Positions 46,880-59,050 are shown, counted from the stretch's first letter. The stretch: DNA of 64,000 nt from Cryptomeria japonica (GCF_030272615.1 NC_081413.1:448920538-448984537), one strand, 5' to 3'. Notes: generated from the sequence alone by a model not told the origin. Numbers and translations: made by a program.

Positions 46880-48200
46880 ATTTAAAAACTTTGGGGTTCC
46901 AAGGTTCCAAGGCATACAACTCTTCAAAATAACTTATTTTGGGATTTCAGAGTTTCAAGGTCCCAAGTTGAAAAAAGGGCAAAACAACTAATTTGAGAAC
47001 TTTGGAGTTCTGGGGTTCCGAGTTTGGAAAAAGACCTCAAAATGCAAATTTTGGAACTATGGGGTTTTGGGGTAAGTAAAACACTCCAAAGATCAATTTT
47101 AGAGCTCTGGGGTTCTGGGGTTTCAAGGTGGGTAAGACCTTTTCTCATAAGAGCACTCTAGAACTCCGAGGTTCCAGATTGGGTAAAACAAATTTTGACA
47201 AGGTGCAACGATTTTGAGATTCTGTGGTTCCGAGATCCCAAGGTGGGTAGAACTTTGCCCAAAAGAGTGATTTAGAACTATGGGGTTCCGAGGTTCTGAG
47301 ATGCTGGATGGGGTAGAACTTAAGTGTTTTGGGATTCCAGGGTTCTGAAAACCCAAAATACCTAAACTTACGGTTTCACAAAAAAAGAAGATCGGATCAG
47401 CCAATTTTATTGAAAGCATGAAAAAAAATAATCTAACCTAGGTAAAAGACATGCAAAGACAAGAAAACAAAATGAATGAACCAACCTAAAAAATTGGAAA
47501 CATGAAAAACACAAATGAGCAAGGAACCAGAATGCATGGAGGGAGAGCTCAAATTTCACAATGGAGGAGTGCACAAATGAATGAAAAACACCCATCTGAC
47601 CCTATTAATAACCCCCCATTCAATGACCCTACAACCTCACTAAACATGACCTCGGTATTCTGGGGCTCTGAAATCCCAAGACAAAACAAAGGCAAGCTTA
47701 TAACTCTAGGGTTTCGGGGTTTTGAGGCCCACACAAGATGCCTCAGGACTTCAAGGTTTCAGAGTTTCAAGATGAAACACAAGGTGAGTCTGGGAATTCA
47801 GAGTTCTCAAATCTCAAGGCTCGAACAAAAACACAACAAAACACGAAGAACTCAGGATTCCAAGATTCTGGAATATTGAGGCTTCCACAAAACAAAGAAA
47901 AGAAGACTTCAAAACTCTAAGGTTTTGAGGTCTTCAACAAACCACACAAACAAATCTAGACTTTGGAATTTTGGGCTTCCAAGGTTCCTAGGTCTGGACA
48001 AAAACATGAAGGCACCGAGACCAATTCAGAACTCTAGGGTTATAGGGTTCCCGAGCAAAGACAAAACAAGAAAGAGAGGCATCTTAGAACTTTGGGGTTC
48101 TGGGGTTCCAATATGCCCAAAACAAAAAACAAAAGAAAGTAAAAAAGAAAGAAAACAAAAGGAAAGGAAAGGGGGACCCGCATTTTCATGCCAAAGAAAA
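46880..48200. repeat. Degenerate GGGGTTCC repeats upstream of D
   Basis: About 20 scattered copies of phrases such as GAACTTTGGGGTTCTGGGG and GGTTCCAAGGTTCC, spaced roughly 45-65 bp, with non-repeat DNA at 47430-47640. Many short ORFs on both strands come from the repeats. The position fits a 5' leader of a minus-strand element that ends at 48252. Confidence 0.65.
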
Positions 48201-48240
48201 TGATGGGGGTAGATATGCAAGGCATAATAGAACCTACCCA

Positions 48241-48252
48241 GAATATGATGAT
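48241..48252 (-). promoter_or_regulatory. Degenerate primer-binding site, minus strand
   Basis: ATGATGATACCG followed by TGTTAGAAG is the reverse complement of CTTCTAACA-CGGTATCATCAT, close to the common Copia junction of LTR end plus TGGTATCAGAGC. It suggests an LTR starting at about 48253 and an element internal region to the left (D). Confidence 0.4.
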
Positions 48253-50143
48253 ACCGTGTTAGAAGTATATGAAATATTACAATTGGGAATACACATGCAT
48301 TTAGGCAAACTTCCTAGAGTTCTTTGCTCAAAAACAACAAAGAGCTACATCCCAGGGAAGACTCAGTCTTTCAAACATATTCAGATTACACCTGAAAGAT
48401 CATTAACTGAGAAAATAGGATCTCCTAATGCCTGGTTATAGTTCTGGTCAGGCTCATATCACATATTTTTCTCTTTCGCACTTCTTCACACTTATTTGCA
48501 CTACTTCACTACTTCTGATAGATCAAAGCATTATTTTCACACAAAGATACCTCTCTCACATGAGTATTATATTTATTGATATATGTCATCAACCTATCTT
48601 TCAAGGTTGGCTCAACACACATCACAAATTACAAAGATATAATCATACACACTACAATATTATATGCGGACCAAGAAAATGTCAGCTAAGACATGCTAAG
48701 ACATAGTATGGACCTAAAACAACACCTCTAACATGAAAGACCTTCAAGAATTATGCGTAAAACATCCACAACACGCTAAAATCCTCATGTCGGCCAAGAA
48801 CATGAAGAAAACCACCAGATCAAGGAAAATAATCAATAACACACTCACGGATAAATGTGGACCACCAACACGAATAGGAAACAATCTAGAAACATCCACA
48901 ATTACCATGGAAACAACCACACCAACACCACTTACTAGAATATCCACGGTGATTATACCAAACTTTGAGAACACTAACTACAATGACTGTCAAAGTGAAA
49001 GATTCACTTGCGGACCTCTAAATCATGAACCATCTAAATTTAGGACACACCAAAATGTCCCAAACACTCTGCTAGATCTCCAAACCAAGATATTGCAACG
49101 TGGAGAAATACAGAGAAAAATTAGAACATTGATCAACACTGAACAACTAAAAATCAACTGTAATACCAGATCTCATAACTCAATCAAATCTCCATGCGAA
49201 TCATAGAAACTTGAGTTGAATCAACTGAAGATAATTATCTCAAAATTCTTTAATCCACAACAACTCATCTGCAACACATTGGCCAAGCCAACTTACTTAA
49301 TCTGACTGGAACACAGAGGAATATGTTGATGACAATGACAACACATCACTTAGTCAATCCAAACACACATATGTACATTATCCCAATACAAAAATTCATC
49401 AAGGTATCAACTTCAAGCAATTTCAGATCAGATCTAGCCTTTTCCATAAAATGAAAGCATTGTAATTCAATTCAATTCTATTTTAATTATAATTTCAATT
49501 TCAAGGATAATTCCTAAACAAGGGTTTCACCTAAGACAAACCCCCATTTAAACAAAACTATTGTCTTCTTTCTATGTCTAAGGAATTGTCTCAGGAGCAA
49601 TGAGAAAGGAATCTAGTAGAGTGGAGGATGACAATCAAATTCAACTTTTAAAGGTTTGAAAAGTTGAGGACTATGACGATTGGCTCCCCTCCAGTCCTAG
49701 GAATTTCAAACGATCTTTTTATAGTGAATTTTGTACATTATCCTAATTCAAAATACATAAATTTTGTTTTCCCCTAACATTTAGAGGAGAAAGACAACCT
49801 ACGCCCTTAGTCTTGAATTTTTTTCCCAAACTTTCCATCATAGGTTTAGATCTATTTCCATTCTTAGGTCTAGGTTTATATCTCTACATGATATCTAGAA
49901 TATTTTGTTACTATTATTTTACATTAATTCCTCATTATTTGTCCTAGGTCTACCATTGTAATTCAACCCCAACTCAAATCTAATTTTCAACTCAAACAAG
50001 GAGGATTAATTAGAATTGTATGCAACCCTTTTAGGATTAGATCAATCAAATTCATTTCTCACTTTAATGTATGGTGGTCCCAAGGAAAATTAGTGGCTTT
50101 ATCAATCTAAGTGGTGAAGCCTAATTGTCACCACATTAAATTT
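48253..50143. other. Gene-poor stretch with LTR-like sequence
   Basis: The left part may be the LTR of D, and the right part (up to 50143) the 5' LTR of G3. No second copy exists here to fix the ends. A 157-codon plus-strand ORF (48733-49206), rich in Asn and Thr, has no motif and sits in A/C-rich repeats, so I do not call a gene. Phrases like GCGGACCAAGAAAATGTC and GTCGGCCAAGAACATG recur. Confidence 0.4.
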
Positions 50144-50153
50144 TGGCGAACCC
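50144..50153 (+). promoter_or_regulatory. G3 primer-binding site (candidate)
   Basis: TGGCGAACCC follows ACATTAAATT. It has the TGGCG start typical of plant Gypsy primer-binding sites, and a Gypsy gag begins about 380 bp downstream. Confidence 0.5.
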
Positions 50154-50525
50154 ATCATAACTCATGCTTATTTCTAACTATTTATGTTCAATCCAGTTTT
50201 TAGGTATTTAATCTAATTTACATTTTATTCATGCACTTAAATTACATCAATTTAAAGGTTAAATTGACAAAATCTTAGATATTTTGTAAAAATTGATTTA
50301 TGGGTTACATAATTTTTAAATTATATGTTTAGCTTTGATTTTTATTACATGTCATTTTTAGATTTAGAAGCACCTTGTGTTATAATTCTTGATTCAGATT
50401 GCTTAATTCATTGGTTAATCAATCATTTTACAAAAAAAAATGCATTGTTTAATCCTACATATAGCCTACATTATCAAAAAATTTGTGATTTTAAATCTTT
50501 GCATTCAATATTTCCTTCTTTGTGC

Positions 50526-50685
50526 ATGAGTTTTGTTATGGTTAGTCCTACATCCAATATTCTAGTGAGAAGAACTTATAGAAGTAGGGTTTCCCAAAGT
50601 TTAAATAACAAGGATGTGGAGATCGAGTTAACTAACCTATTCACCTCACACTTCTAATGATGAACATGATCTCACTAAATAGGGT
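50526..50685 (+). pseudogene. G3 gag, N-terminal piece
   Basis: From ATG 50526 (MSFVMVSPTSN) the frame runs to a stop at 50655-50657. Reading is then continued by the sequence beyond CopA-2 (59051). The frame is open back to 50325, but the upstream residues look non-genic. It is short, and is called gag mainly by position. Confidence 0.5.
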
Positions 50686-50690
50686 TACTA
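50686..50690. repeat. Left target-site duplication of CopA-2
   Basis: TACTA, identical to 59046-59050 on the other side of the element. Confidence 0.92.
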
Positions 50691-52892
50691 TATTGGCATT
50701 GTGTTGTCATTGATGTCAATTGGTATAGGATGGAAACCGGTAAGGAAGAGTCTGTTATCTAGCTTAGCTAGTAACTAGTAAGGAAGAGTGAGGCCATTGG
50801 AGTCACCGATACACAAGTTAGTATGGACTTGTGTTGAAATCAGGACTGCAAACCAGTCAGTGACATGTTGGCAATGCATTGTGGCCAACCAACAAGAGAG
50901 AAAGATGTTGGGCGGTTGATTGTGATAATAAGGGAAAATGTTACTTAAATTGTATCAACACCAGAGGTGAATTAAGTGTAGGCCACTTATATGTTGTGTG
51001 GATGTGAAACGACAGGACCCACTAGATAAAGATGCAGTCACCATTTGAAGAGATGACTGATAGTGTATGTGCCCAACCAGTTCACATGTGCTTGTTTGAA
51101 GATATAATGCTCAAACAAGGAAGCCATATTAGTGCAATGTAGGATGCAAATGACAAGGATCCACTCCCACCGGTAAGTGGATCTTATTTCCTATTATGCA
51201 TAGAATGCATCATAGGTCTTTGAGATAAGAGAAATGAGTTAAAGGCAAGTGTTTAAAGGCTCACAGCAAATGAACTGGTGAAACACTAAGTTGCCTTAGG
51301 TGCATGAGATCAGAGATATGCACTAGATCGGCTGGATAGACCTATCGACTTGGTGATAAAAATATTGAAGGATATGTTTATCACTTTGACAAATCAATTA
51401 AAAGGAGAACTAGTCTAATGAATGAAGAAGGAAAGGTTGAGTAGTGGCAGATAGATGGATCATGTTCAAGATTGATGACATGATGTCATCAAGGTATGTA
51501 CCGATAAGTATGTCCACCGATAATGTTGTCAAAGTGTAGATGCAGAAGGCTCCCAATTGATTAACATGTGCATGAGATGGTTGGCATGTGTGTTGGCCGA
51601 TTTTGGTGCTCCACTAGAAGAGAAGTAGAGTACAAGGGTGAAGATAGTTTGGTTAGGATATAACCGATAGAGTCTATGAGCTGGTAGATGAACCCAGTTG
51701 TGTGGTTAGTCAGTGATCCTATCCAAACCAACATAACCCACCTAGCAGAGGTGGATGCTGATAAAGAGGGCCACATGAAAGTGAAGTGGCATGCATGCAC
51801 ATATTTGTGCAGTGAGTCGGTGAGGTCGTTGGTGACTAGTTCAACATTTATGAGCTATGAAGCTTGAGGAATAAAGGTAGAGGATTGCGGCTCAAGATGA
51901 AGGAAACAAAAAAGATCCAATGCAGACTAATCTTGTAGATCAAAGAGGAAGAAGTAAACCACATCACTCATGTGACCAATCAAACAAAAGGCCAAAAATC
52001 ATGCTACAAACAACAAAAGAGAGAAGATGTGGTTCACAAGGTAAATAGATAGGTGATGGTCAGGCAACCGGTAGTCTACCATTGAGTATGACAAAGGAGT
52101 ACACCGATAGTGACTGAACCGACAGAGAAGAGTTATAGAAGATTGCAAAGAAGGAAAGTTGACAATCGGAAGTAATCAAAGGGTAGACATCTGACTAAGT
52201 GATCAAGATTGGTGGTGGATAGCAGCAATGTGGTAGAGAAAAAAGAGAACTGGCAGAGAGAAAAACCGATAGAGAAGAAGAAGAGGTTGAACCAACAAAG
52301 GTGCAACAGAGAGTAAGCTACAACAGAGAGTGGATTGTAGTAGGAGATAAGGTTTCTATAGAGAAAAGATGAATAGAGAACTGATAGAGATCTATGTATA
52401 GGTGAATCGGTGAAGAGACATACATGAGAGCTACAAAGTTCTTTTGTAACAAGAAGATAACTTTTATATTTAAGATATGTTTTTGTAATCACTGAGTTGG
52501 AGATCAGTGCAGGGGTTGGTGATCCTTCACTTGGTGCCCTAAAATGAGTGGTTGATGATCCTTGGGTTGGTGCCCTAAAGAAGGATAGGTACTCCTTGGG
52601 TTGGTTCCCTAAATGTTGTTACTGAATGTTTTACAGTGAGGCTCGATTGGAGCAGTATTCTCTAGCAGCATTTCTCACTGAATTTTTTCCCATATTGGGT
52701 TTTCTTCGTACATATAGTATTATGTGATGTTTGTTTTATGTCTGGTTTCATTTGTGTTAGTCTCCCATCTTAGCGGTATGTCTTCTTTATGTTAGTTTAG
52801 TGAAGTGGTTTACACACATAGGATTGAAAAGGGTTAAGTTTGGAAATCACTGATTCACCATCCCCCCTCTTAGTGACATCTTGTGTTCAACA
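50691..52892 (+). repeat. CopA-2 5' LTR (2202 bp)
   Basis: Begins TATTGGCATTGTG (the first dinucleotide TG has become TA) and ends TTGTGTTCAACA. It lacks the two extra segments carried by the 3' LTR. It includes the 35-bp tandem repeat at 52512-52614. Confidence 0.92.
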
Positions 52893-52894
52893 AT

Positions 52895-52906
52895 TGGTAT
52901 CAGAGC
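52895..52906 (+). promoter_or_regulatory. CopA-2 primer-binding site
   Basis: TGGTATCAGAGC, perfect initiator-tRNA type, two bases after the LTR. Confidence 0.95.
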
Positions 52907-52964
52907 GTAGGTTCCCTTTTGATAAGTTTTCTCTAGCTTGGGTAGATTCTAGTATTTGAACACA

Positions 52965-54932
52965 ATGGTTTGTTTTGTGTCAATCCCTACTCCTTTATTT
53001 AATGGTTAGAATTTTCCCAATTGGAGTTGTAGGATGGAAGTCTACCTATCCTCTTTAGGGTTTGATGTGTGGATGTCGGTTGTTAATGGCTGCCCTAGTA
53101 AAGTCAGTCCTCTCATTGATTCAAAAGTAGAAAGAAGAAACTAGTGCAGTGATGCAGCAATGAAGGCTATGCTTTATGGGTTATTAGATGATGTTACCTC
53201 ATAGGTGGATAGATGCAAATTGACAAAAAGCTTGTGGGACAGATTGGAGAAGATCTATGGAATTGAGTCTACCACTGTAGAACTAGTTTGTGAAGATAAG
53301 ATGAGAAACACAACTCATGTGTCTACAGATGATGGAGGTAGATCTGTTAGTAGTAGCAGCAATGATGAAGAAGTAACCCACCTCTTCATGTCTCAAGAAT
53401 TAGAAGATGAGAGGAACACATCTGAGAATGATCATGCAGATCATTCCTACTGGCAAGATGTGTTTGGTAGTGATAGTGAAGGTGAAGAAGAAGATGAAGT
53501 AGAAGTAGATCTTGAAGGAGAACTTGTAAGTGCACTCAAAGAACTTACTAGAGTGAGGAATGAATACAAGTTATTCAAGAATGTTGCATTTGTGAAACCA
53601 AATCAGTTGATTAGATGCCTTGAAGAATTTGAGAAATATATCTCAGAGTTGAAGAATCAAAAAGAAAGTACCAAGAAGTGTCGGTGTAATGATCTAGCAT
53701 CTGAGATAGAGGCCAAGAAGAAAGAATATCAGCAACTAGAAGGAGAAATGAAGAATCTCTTAAATGACCTTGGGAAATGTCAGGATGAGCTCAAGGTAAG
53801 AATCCAGTTTGATGGTAGTAGTGATGCCTTGGATAAAATACTGAAGAAACAAAAACACTCCAAGGATATCGGAGGGTTAGGAAGTGGTGTTGGTGAATGA
53901 TCCACCAACAAGAATGTCCCTCACAATGACATTCTATTTGTCTCCTCAAATGGAGATAACAAGGGACAAACCTTCAATATCCAAAATACTCCCCGTAAGA
54001 AGGTAGATCTAACCACTACCAGTGAAGACATGCAGACAAGGATGAAGACCGGTGCTGCAATAAGGAGAAACAATGCAAATCCCAAAGGAAAATGAAAGAT
54101 GGGAGAAGGCAGCTTCACTAGAAGCAGGAACAACATAAGTCAGCATAGAAGACCCCCTATCAATAGAAGACAAGGAAATGGTACTGCCCACAAGACAAAG
54201 AAAGTGAGGGAAAATAAGAGATTAGATGGAAGAGTTGCAGAGTGTGGACAATCTAAGATCCATTACCAGAGAAGCAAAAATGGAAATAATAAACTGCTAA
54301 GATCTCCTCATGCATGGAAAAATAAATTTGTAAGCTATGTGTCCCCTCTCTGTAGTTGTTGTTTTGCATGCAAATAATATGGCCATAGGGAAGATAAATG
54401 CAAAATGAAGTCTAGGAATAGACAATATATTCTTCCTAGAAACAATAATGTCATATGTTGGAGGTGTAATGGCTTTGGCCATAAAAGTCATAATTGCAGA
54501 AGCATGAACTTGCAGTCACATGACAACCGGTGTAGCAACTATGTTCAATATGAAAATAGTTATAGAACATATGAGAGACAAAGGGTTACATGGAACAAAA
54601 GGAGGCATGTCCTTGCAAGATCAAGAGGTCCACTGGTTCTGGTAGCCAATTGCACTAGCTTGACCAGAAGAAGATGGTCAAACCGGTTTCACAAAAGATC
54701 CCCTAATTATGTGTGTAGCATGAATGTTGTTTGCTTCTACAACAATGCTTCCGGTCATGATGTAGAATTTGGTAAAGTAAGGACCAGTAAACAAAAGAAG
54801 GTAAGATTTTCTCCTAAGACTAAAATTGGGAAAAGGAATGAGACCATGCAGGTATGGAGGAAGAAGCAAGAAGATGCAACCATAGACCGACACTATGCAT
54901 TCAAAGCACAAGTGATATCTCCTAACGCTTAA
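52965..54932 (+). pseudogene. CopA-2 gag, one frame with six stops
   Basis: 656 codons in a single frame from ATG 52965 to the stop at 54932. In-frame stops occur at 53007, at about 53142, just before 53205, at 53898, at about 54093 and inside a zinc knuckle near 54378. The N-terminal Copia gag domain includes CRMEVYLSSLGFDVWMSVVN and KSLWDRLEKIYG. It is followed by acidic EGEEEDEVEVDLEGELVSAL, a coiled coil (KEYQQLEGEMKNLLNDLGK), a basic region, and two CCHC knuckles: CFAC-x-YGHREDKC near 54361 and CWRCNGFGHKSHNC at 54456-54497. It keeps frame better than CopA-1. Confidence 0.9.
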
Positions 54933-56381
54933 AGGAGGTGCGGGACATTAGGGGGAGTAGAAAACTGACCATATCATTCATCCCCTCAGTGGAAGAGAAC
55001 ACATGGAAGACAGGTTGCTACCAGTAAGAAAGAAGAAAATGAGATGGCAAGTGTGTGTAGTGGCTGCCTTGGCTACACACCTACGCATGAGAGATGTATC
55101 ACTACTGCATGTGTCAATGGATGGATAATTGACAATTGGGATCAAATGTAAATTAACACAAGAAGACAAGAGTTATAGGAATGTGCTTTGGTAGTGATGA
55201 TGGACCAGTACAAGAAACTGGTATGTGCAGAATGTTACCGGTATGTTCGCTAATAGGTACTTATAGGTTATGTAAGATAATGAGGCTCAAGATAATTGTG
55301 TTAGTCTCGAGAGTATGGAATGAGGAGTGTATGTCTCAGGTGGTGTTGATGAAGACCTGAATGACATATGTTGACCCTGTTGTTGATCATGTAGGCATGC
55401 ATGTTTTTGGACTAGCCAATTAGATTAATGGTATGATAGTAATACTGTATGGCATTGTGTACACCTAGGATCATGTCATATACTATGGTGGATATAATGG
55501 AGCCAAAATATCATTAATTGATCACATATACATAGCTCTTCTGGTAGTTGCTGCTGTAGTCTATGAATATCTAACTGCTGCTATAGTCGTTGTCGTCCAA
55601 AGCCCTCTGCATACAAGATTGCATATTGGGAAATGGGCCATCTATTGGCTCTATTAATTGATGGGATTTCAAATCCATTGATCATCATTCAGGGGATGGG
55701 ATTATGGGAATTGGGATTGCCTATCTTTCTTTGGTAACCTTCCTTGCCCAAGCACAAATTCAAAGATATCTTTGCAAAATTTGATGAACTGCTAAAGAGT
55801 CAGATAGTGAAAATTGGAGCTCTAGATTTGAACCTAACAAGCAATGAGGACATGAGATGTATGACTCCGGGGGAGTTCAAGTGCTTATGATGCAAAACTG
55901 ACATGCTTGAACTTATGGTTGTAGGAATAGCCAAGAGAATTTAATGATTATGGGTATCTACTTTCCCAATTAGTAGAACTCACAGTACAATCACATGTGA
56001 TTATTAAGATCAATTGGTATCAAATGGGAGATGATGCAGTCTGACTGAAAGGTATATTGTACTCATTGACACATGTGCCTTCAATTGGTTCCAGTCTTGT
56101 ATATGCATGTGGTTCTGGTTTGCATGTACACTTGGTTGCTGAGAAAATGGAGCCAGTTGGTGGTTGAGCTCTCCATCTCAAGTGTTGTGACTTGAGAGGA
56201 TGTAATTAATGATGGTTGAAGGAGGAGAAAAATTCTATTAGTATTCTTTGTCATTGTTGTCAAAGAGGGAGAGAGATTTTGTAGTATTCCACATACTACA
56301 TGTGTGAGAAACCATGAATCATGCAAAGTGGAAGAGAGAATATGTAGTATGTCAGATACTACATGTGCTGACATCAATGCC
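54933..56381 (+). other. CopA-2 post-gag region, non-coding
   Basis: Counterpart of 11728-13046. No pol motif. At about 56279-56303 and 56343-56365 it holds two copies of the TGTAGTAT...ATACTACA hairpin; CopA-1 has one. Confidence 0.7.
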
Positions 56382-56393
56382 AAAGGGGGAGAT
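56382..56393 (+). promoter_or_regulatory. CopA-2 polypurine tract
   Basis: AAAGGGGGAGAT, directly before the TG of the 3' LTR and identical to the CopC-1 tract. Confidence 0.92.
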
Positions 56394-56449
56394 TGTTGGT
56401 AATGTGTTATCAATGGTCATTGATATCAATCGATATAGGATGGAAACCG

Positions 56450-56631
56450 ATAAGGAAGCGTATGTTTTGATTAAGTAAAAATAGGTTTTTGAAAGGAACC
56501 CGAACCTTTTACATATCAGTAAAAAGAGAGAGCATTAGAGCATAAAAGAATCGTGCCTGATCACCGCATAAACAAAAATGATCCCACCTGAACCAAAAAG
56601 GGATCTCAAAACACATAAGGAAGTGTATGTT
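56450..56631. mobile_element. Short retroposon-like insertion in the CopA-2 3' LTR
   Basis: ATAAGGAAGCGTATGTT (56450-56466) and ATAAGGAAGTGTATGTT (56615-56631) flank 148 bp (56467-56614) that is absent from the 5' LTR. A 17-bp duplication is the size expected of LINE-driven (SINE or truncated LINE) insertion. Read on the minus strand, the insert ends ...CTATTTTTACTTAATCAA. No RNA polymerase III boxes are recognised. Confidence 0.65.
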
Positions 56632-57936
56632 ATCTAGCTTAGCTAGTAACTGGTAAGGAAGAGTGAGGCCATTGGAATCACTAGTACACAAGTTATTATT
56701 AAGTTTTGTTAAAGACATCAGGATTGTAGATTGATAAGTGACATGTTGGCAATGAATTATGGCCAACCAGCAAGAGAGAAAGATGTTGGGTGGTTGATTT
56801 TGATGAAGAGGGGGAATGTTACCTAAATCACATCAACATTAGAGGTGAATTAAGTGCAGGCCACTGGTATGTTTTGTGGATGTGAAACAATAGGACTCCC
56901 ATCGGATAAAGATGCAGTCACCATATGAAGAGATGAATGATAGTGTATGTGCCCAACTGGTTCACGTGTGTCTGTTTGAAGATATAATGCTCAAATAGGG
57001 AAGCCATATTAGTGAAATGCAAGATGCAGATGATAAGGATCCACTCCCACTGGTAAGTGGATCTTATCTCCTATCATGCATATAATTCATCATAGATTTT
57101 AGAGATAAGAGAAAAGAGTTAAAGACAAGTGTTTGAAGGCTCACACCAAATGAACTAGCAAAACACTAAGTTGCCTTAGGTGCATGAGATCAGAGATATG
57201 CAACAGATCAACCAGATAGACATGATGAGTTGCCAGTACAAATATTGAAGGATATCTTTGTCACTTTAACAAGATAATTAATAGGAGAACCAATGTAATG
57301 AATGAATAACGCAAGGTTGAGTAGTTACAGATAGATGGATCATGTTTAAGATTGATGGCATGATGTCATCAAGGTGTTTACTAGTAAGTATGTACACCAG
57401 TAATGATGTCAAAGTGCAGATGTAGAAAGTTCCCAAATGATGAAGATGTGCATGAGATGGTTGCCATGTGTGTTGACCAATTTGTGTGCTCCACCTGAAG
57501 AAAGCAGAGTGCAAGGGTGAAGGAAAACTAGTTAGGGTATAACCAATAGAGTCTATGAGCCGATAGATGAACCTAGTTGTGTGGTTGGTTGGTGATCCTA
57601 TCCAAACTGACATAAATGACATAGAAGAGGTGAATGCCAACAAAGGGGCCACATGGAGGTGAAGTGACATGCATGCATAGTTCGGTGTGGTGATTCAGTG
57701 AGGTCATTGGCGACTAGTCCAACATTTATGAACTGCGAAGCTTGAGGAATAAAGGAAGAGGATTACAGATCAAGATGAAGGAGATATCAGAGATCCAAGA
57801 TACATTGATCCTGCAGATCAAAGAGGAAGAGGGAAACTACATAACGCACATGATGGATCAAATAAAAGGCCAAAAATCATGCTACAGATAGCAAAAGAGA
57901 GAAGATGTGGTTCGCAAGGTAAATAGATTAGTGATT

Positions 57937-58226
57937 CTCATTGATTGAGTGTTCAATATTGATCAATGACATGATATCATATTGGATATGATATGTCATG
58001 ATGATCAGAGATCAAATAAAATGCATATTCAGTGCATTGCAGAAACCCTAGTGTGCTAATGTTCAAATTCATGATAAGGCAGGAAAATTTGGCTATAATT
58101 ATGCAAGCCAAAGATATTGTTTGTATTATTGCATGTGAGAGGAGAAATTAGTCAAGTGCTCAATGAGAATCAGAGGAGATACTATGTGAGAGAGAGAATT
58201 AGGTTGAAGAGTTTATTCAGCAACAA
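57937..58226. other. Extra segment in the CopA-2 3' LTR with a hairpin
   Basis: Absent from the 5' LTR (52050-52065) and not seen in CopA-1. It contains an imperfect hairpin at 57961-58006 (ATGACAT...ATCATAT facing ATATGATATGTCAT, closed by GATCA/TGATC). No target duplication is obvious, so either an insertion here or a deletion in the other copies is possible. Confidence 0.5.
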
Positions 58227-59045
58227 TGAGGCAACTGGTAGTCTACCATTGAGTCTGATAAAGGAGTACATCGATAGTGACTAAATCGACAGAGAAAAGT
58301 TATAAAATTGTAGAGAAGGAAAGCTAAGAACCAACAAGAATCAGAGGGTAGAGATCTGATTAAGTTATCAAGATTGGTGGTGGGTAGCATTAGTATGGTA
58401 GAAAGAAAAGAAAAGTGACAGAGAGAAGAACCGATAGAGAAGAAGAAGAGGTTGAACTAGCAAAGGTGCAATAGAGAGTAAGGTGCACCAGAGAGTGGAT
58501 TGCAGCTAGAGATAAGGTTGCTGCAGAGAAAATGTGAATAGAGAATTGACAGATATCTATGTAGAGGGGAACTAATGAGGAGACATACATGAGAGTTACA
58601 AAGTTCTTTTGTAACAAGAAGATAACTTTTGTATTCAAGATATGTTTTCATAATAACTGAGTTGGATCTTGGTGTAGGGGTTGGTTCAATAAAATCAGTG
58701 GTTGATGCTTCTTGGGTTGGTGTTCTAAATTAGGAGTGGTAATAACTAGGCTGGTGCCCTAAATGTTGTAACTGAATATTTCATTGTGAGGTTGGATTGG
58801 AGTAGTAGTCTCCAACAACATTTCTCAATGAGGTTTTTCCCATCTTGGGTTTTCCTTGTACATTTGGTGTTATGTGATGTCCCTTTTATGTGTGGTTTCA
58901 TTTGTGTTAGTCTCCCATCTAGCCGATATGTCTTCTTTATCTTAGTTCAGTTAACCAGTTTACACACATAGGATTGAAAAGGATTAAGTTTGGAAATCAC
59001 TGAATCACCCCCATCCCTCCTCTCAGTGTCATCTTGTGTTCAACA

Positions 59046-59050
59046 TACTA
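59046..59050. repeat. Right target-site duplication of CopA-2
   Basis: TACTA, matching 50686-50690. Confidence 0.92.

Larger units (their letters stand above)
50691..59045 (+). mobile_element. CopA-2, complete gag-only Copia-type retrotransposon
   Basis: LTR 50691-52892, PBS 52895, gag 52965-54932, non-coding region, purine tract 56382-56393, LTR 56394-59045, perfect TACTA duplications. It is complete at both ends yet has no pol, which shows that a gag-only copy transposed. It interrupts G3. Confidence 0.93.
56394..59045 (+). repeat. CopA-2 3' LTR (2652 bp)
   Basis: Runs TGTTGGTAATGTG...TGTGTTCAACA. About 450 bp longer than the 5' LTR because of a 148-bp insertion with a 17-bp duplication (56450-56631) and an extra segment of about 290 bp (about 57937-58226). 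Confidence 0.92.

Noticed and set aside
48733-49206. 157-codon plus-strand ORF
   Set aside because: Asn/Thr-rich, A/C-rich DNA with recurring phrases, no motif, no codon pattern different from its flanks; likely chance.
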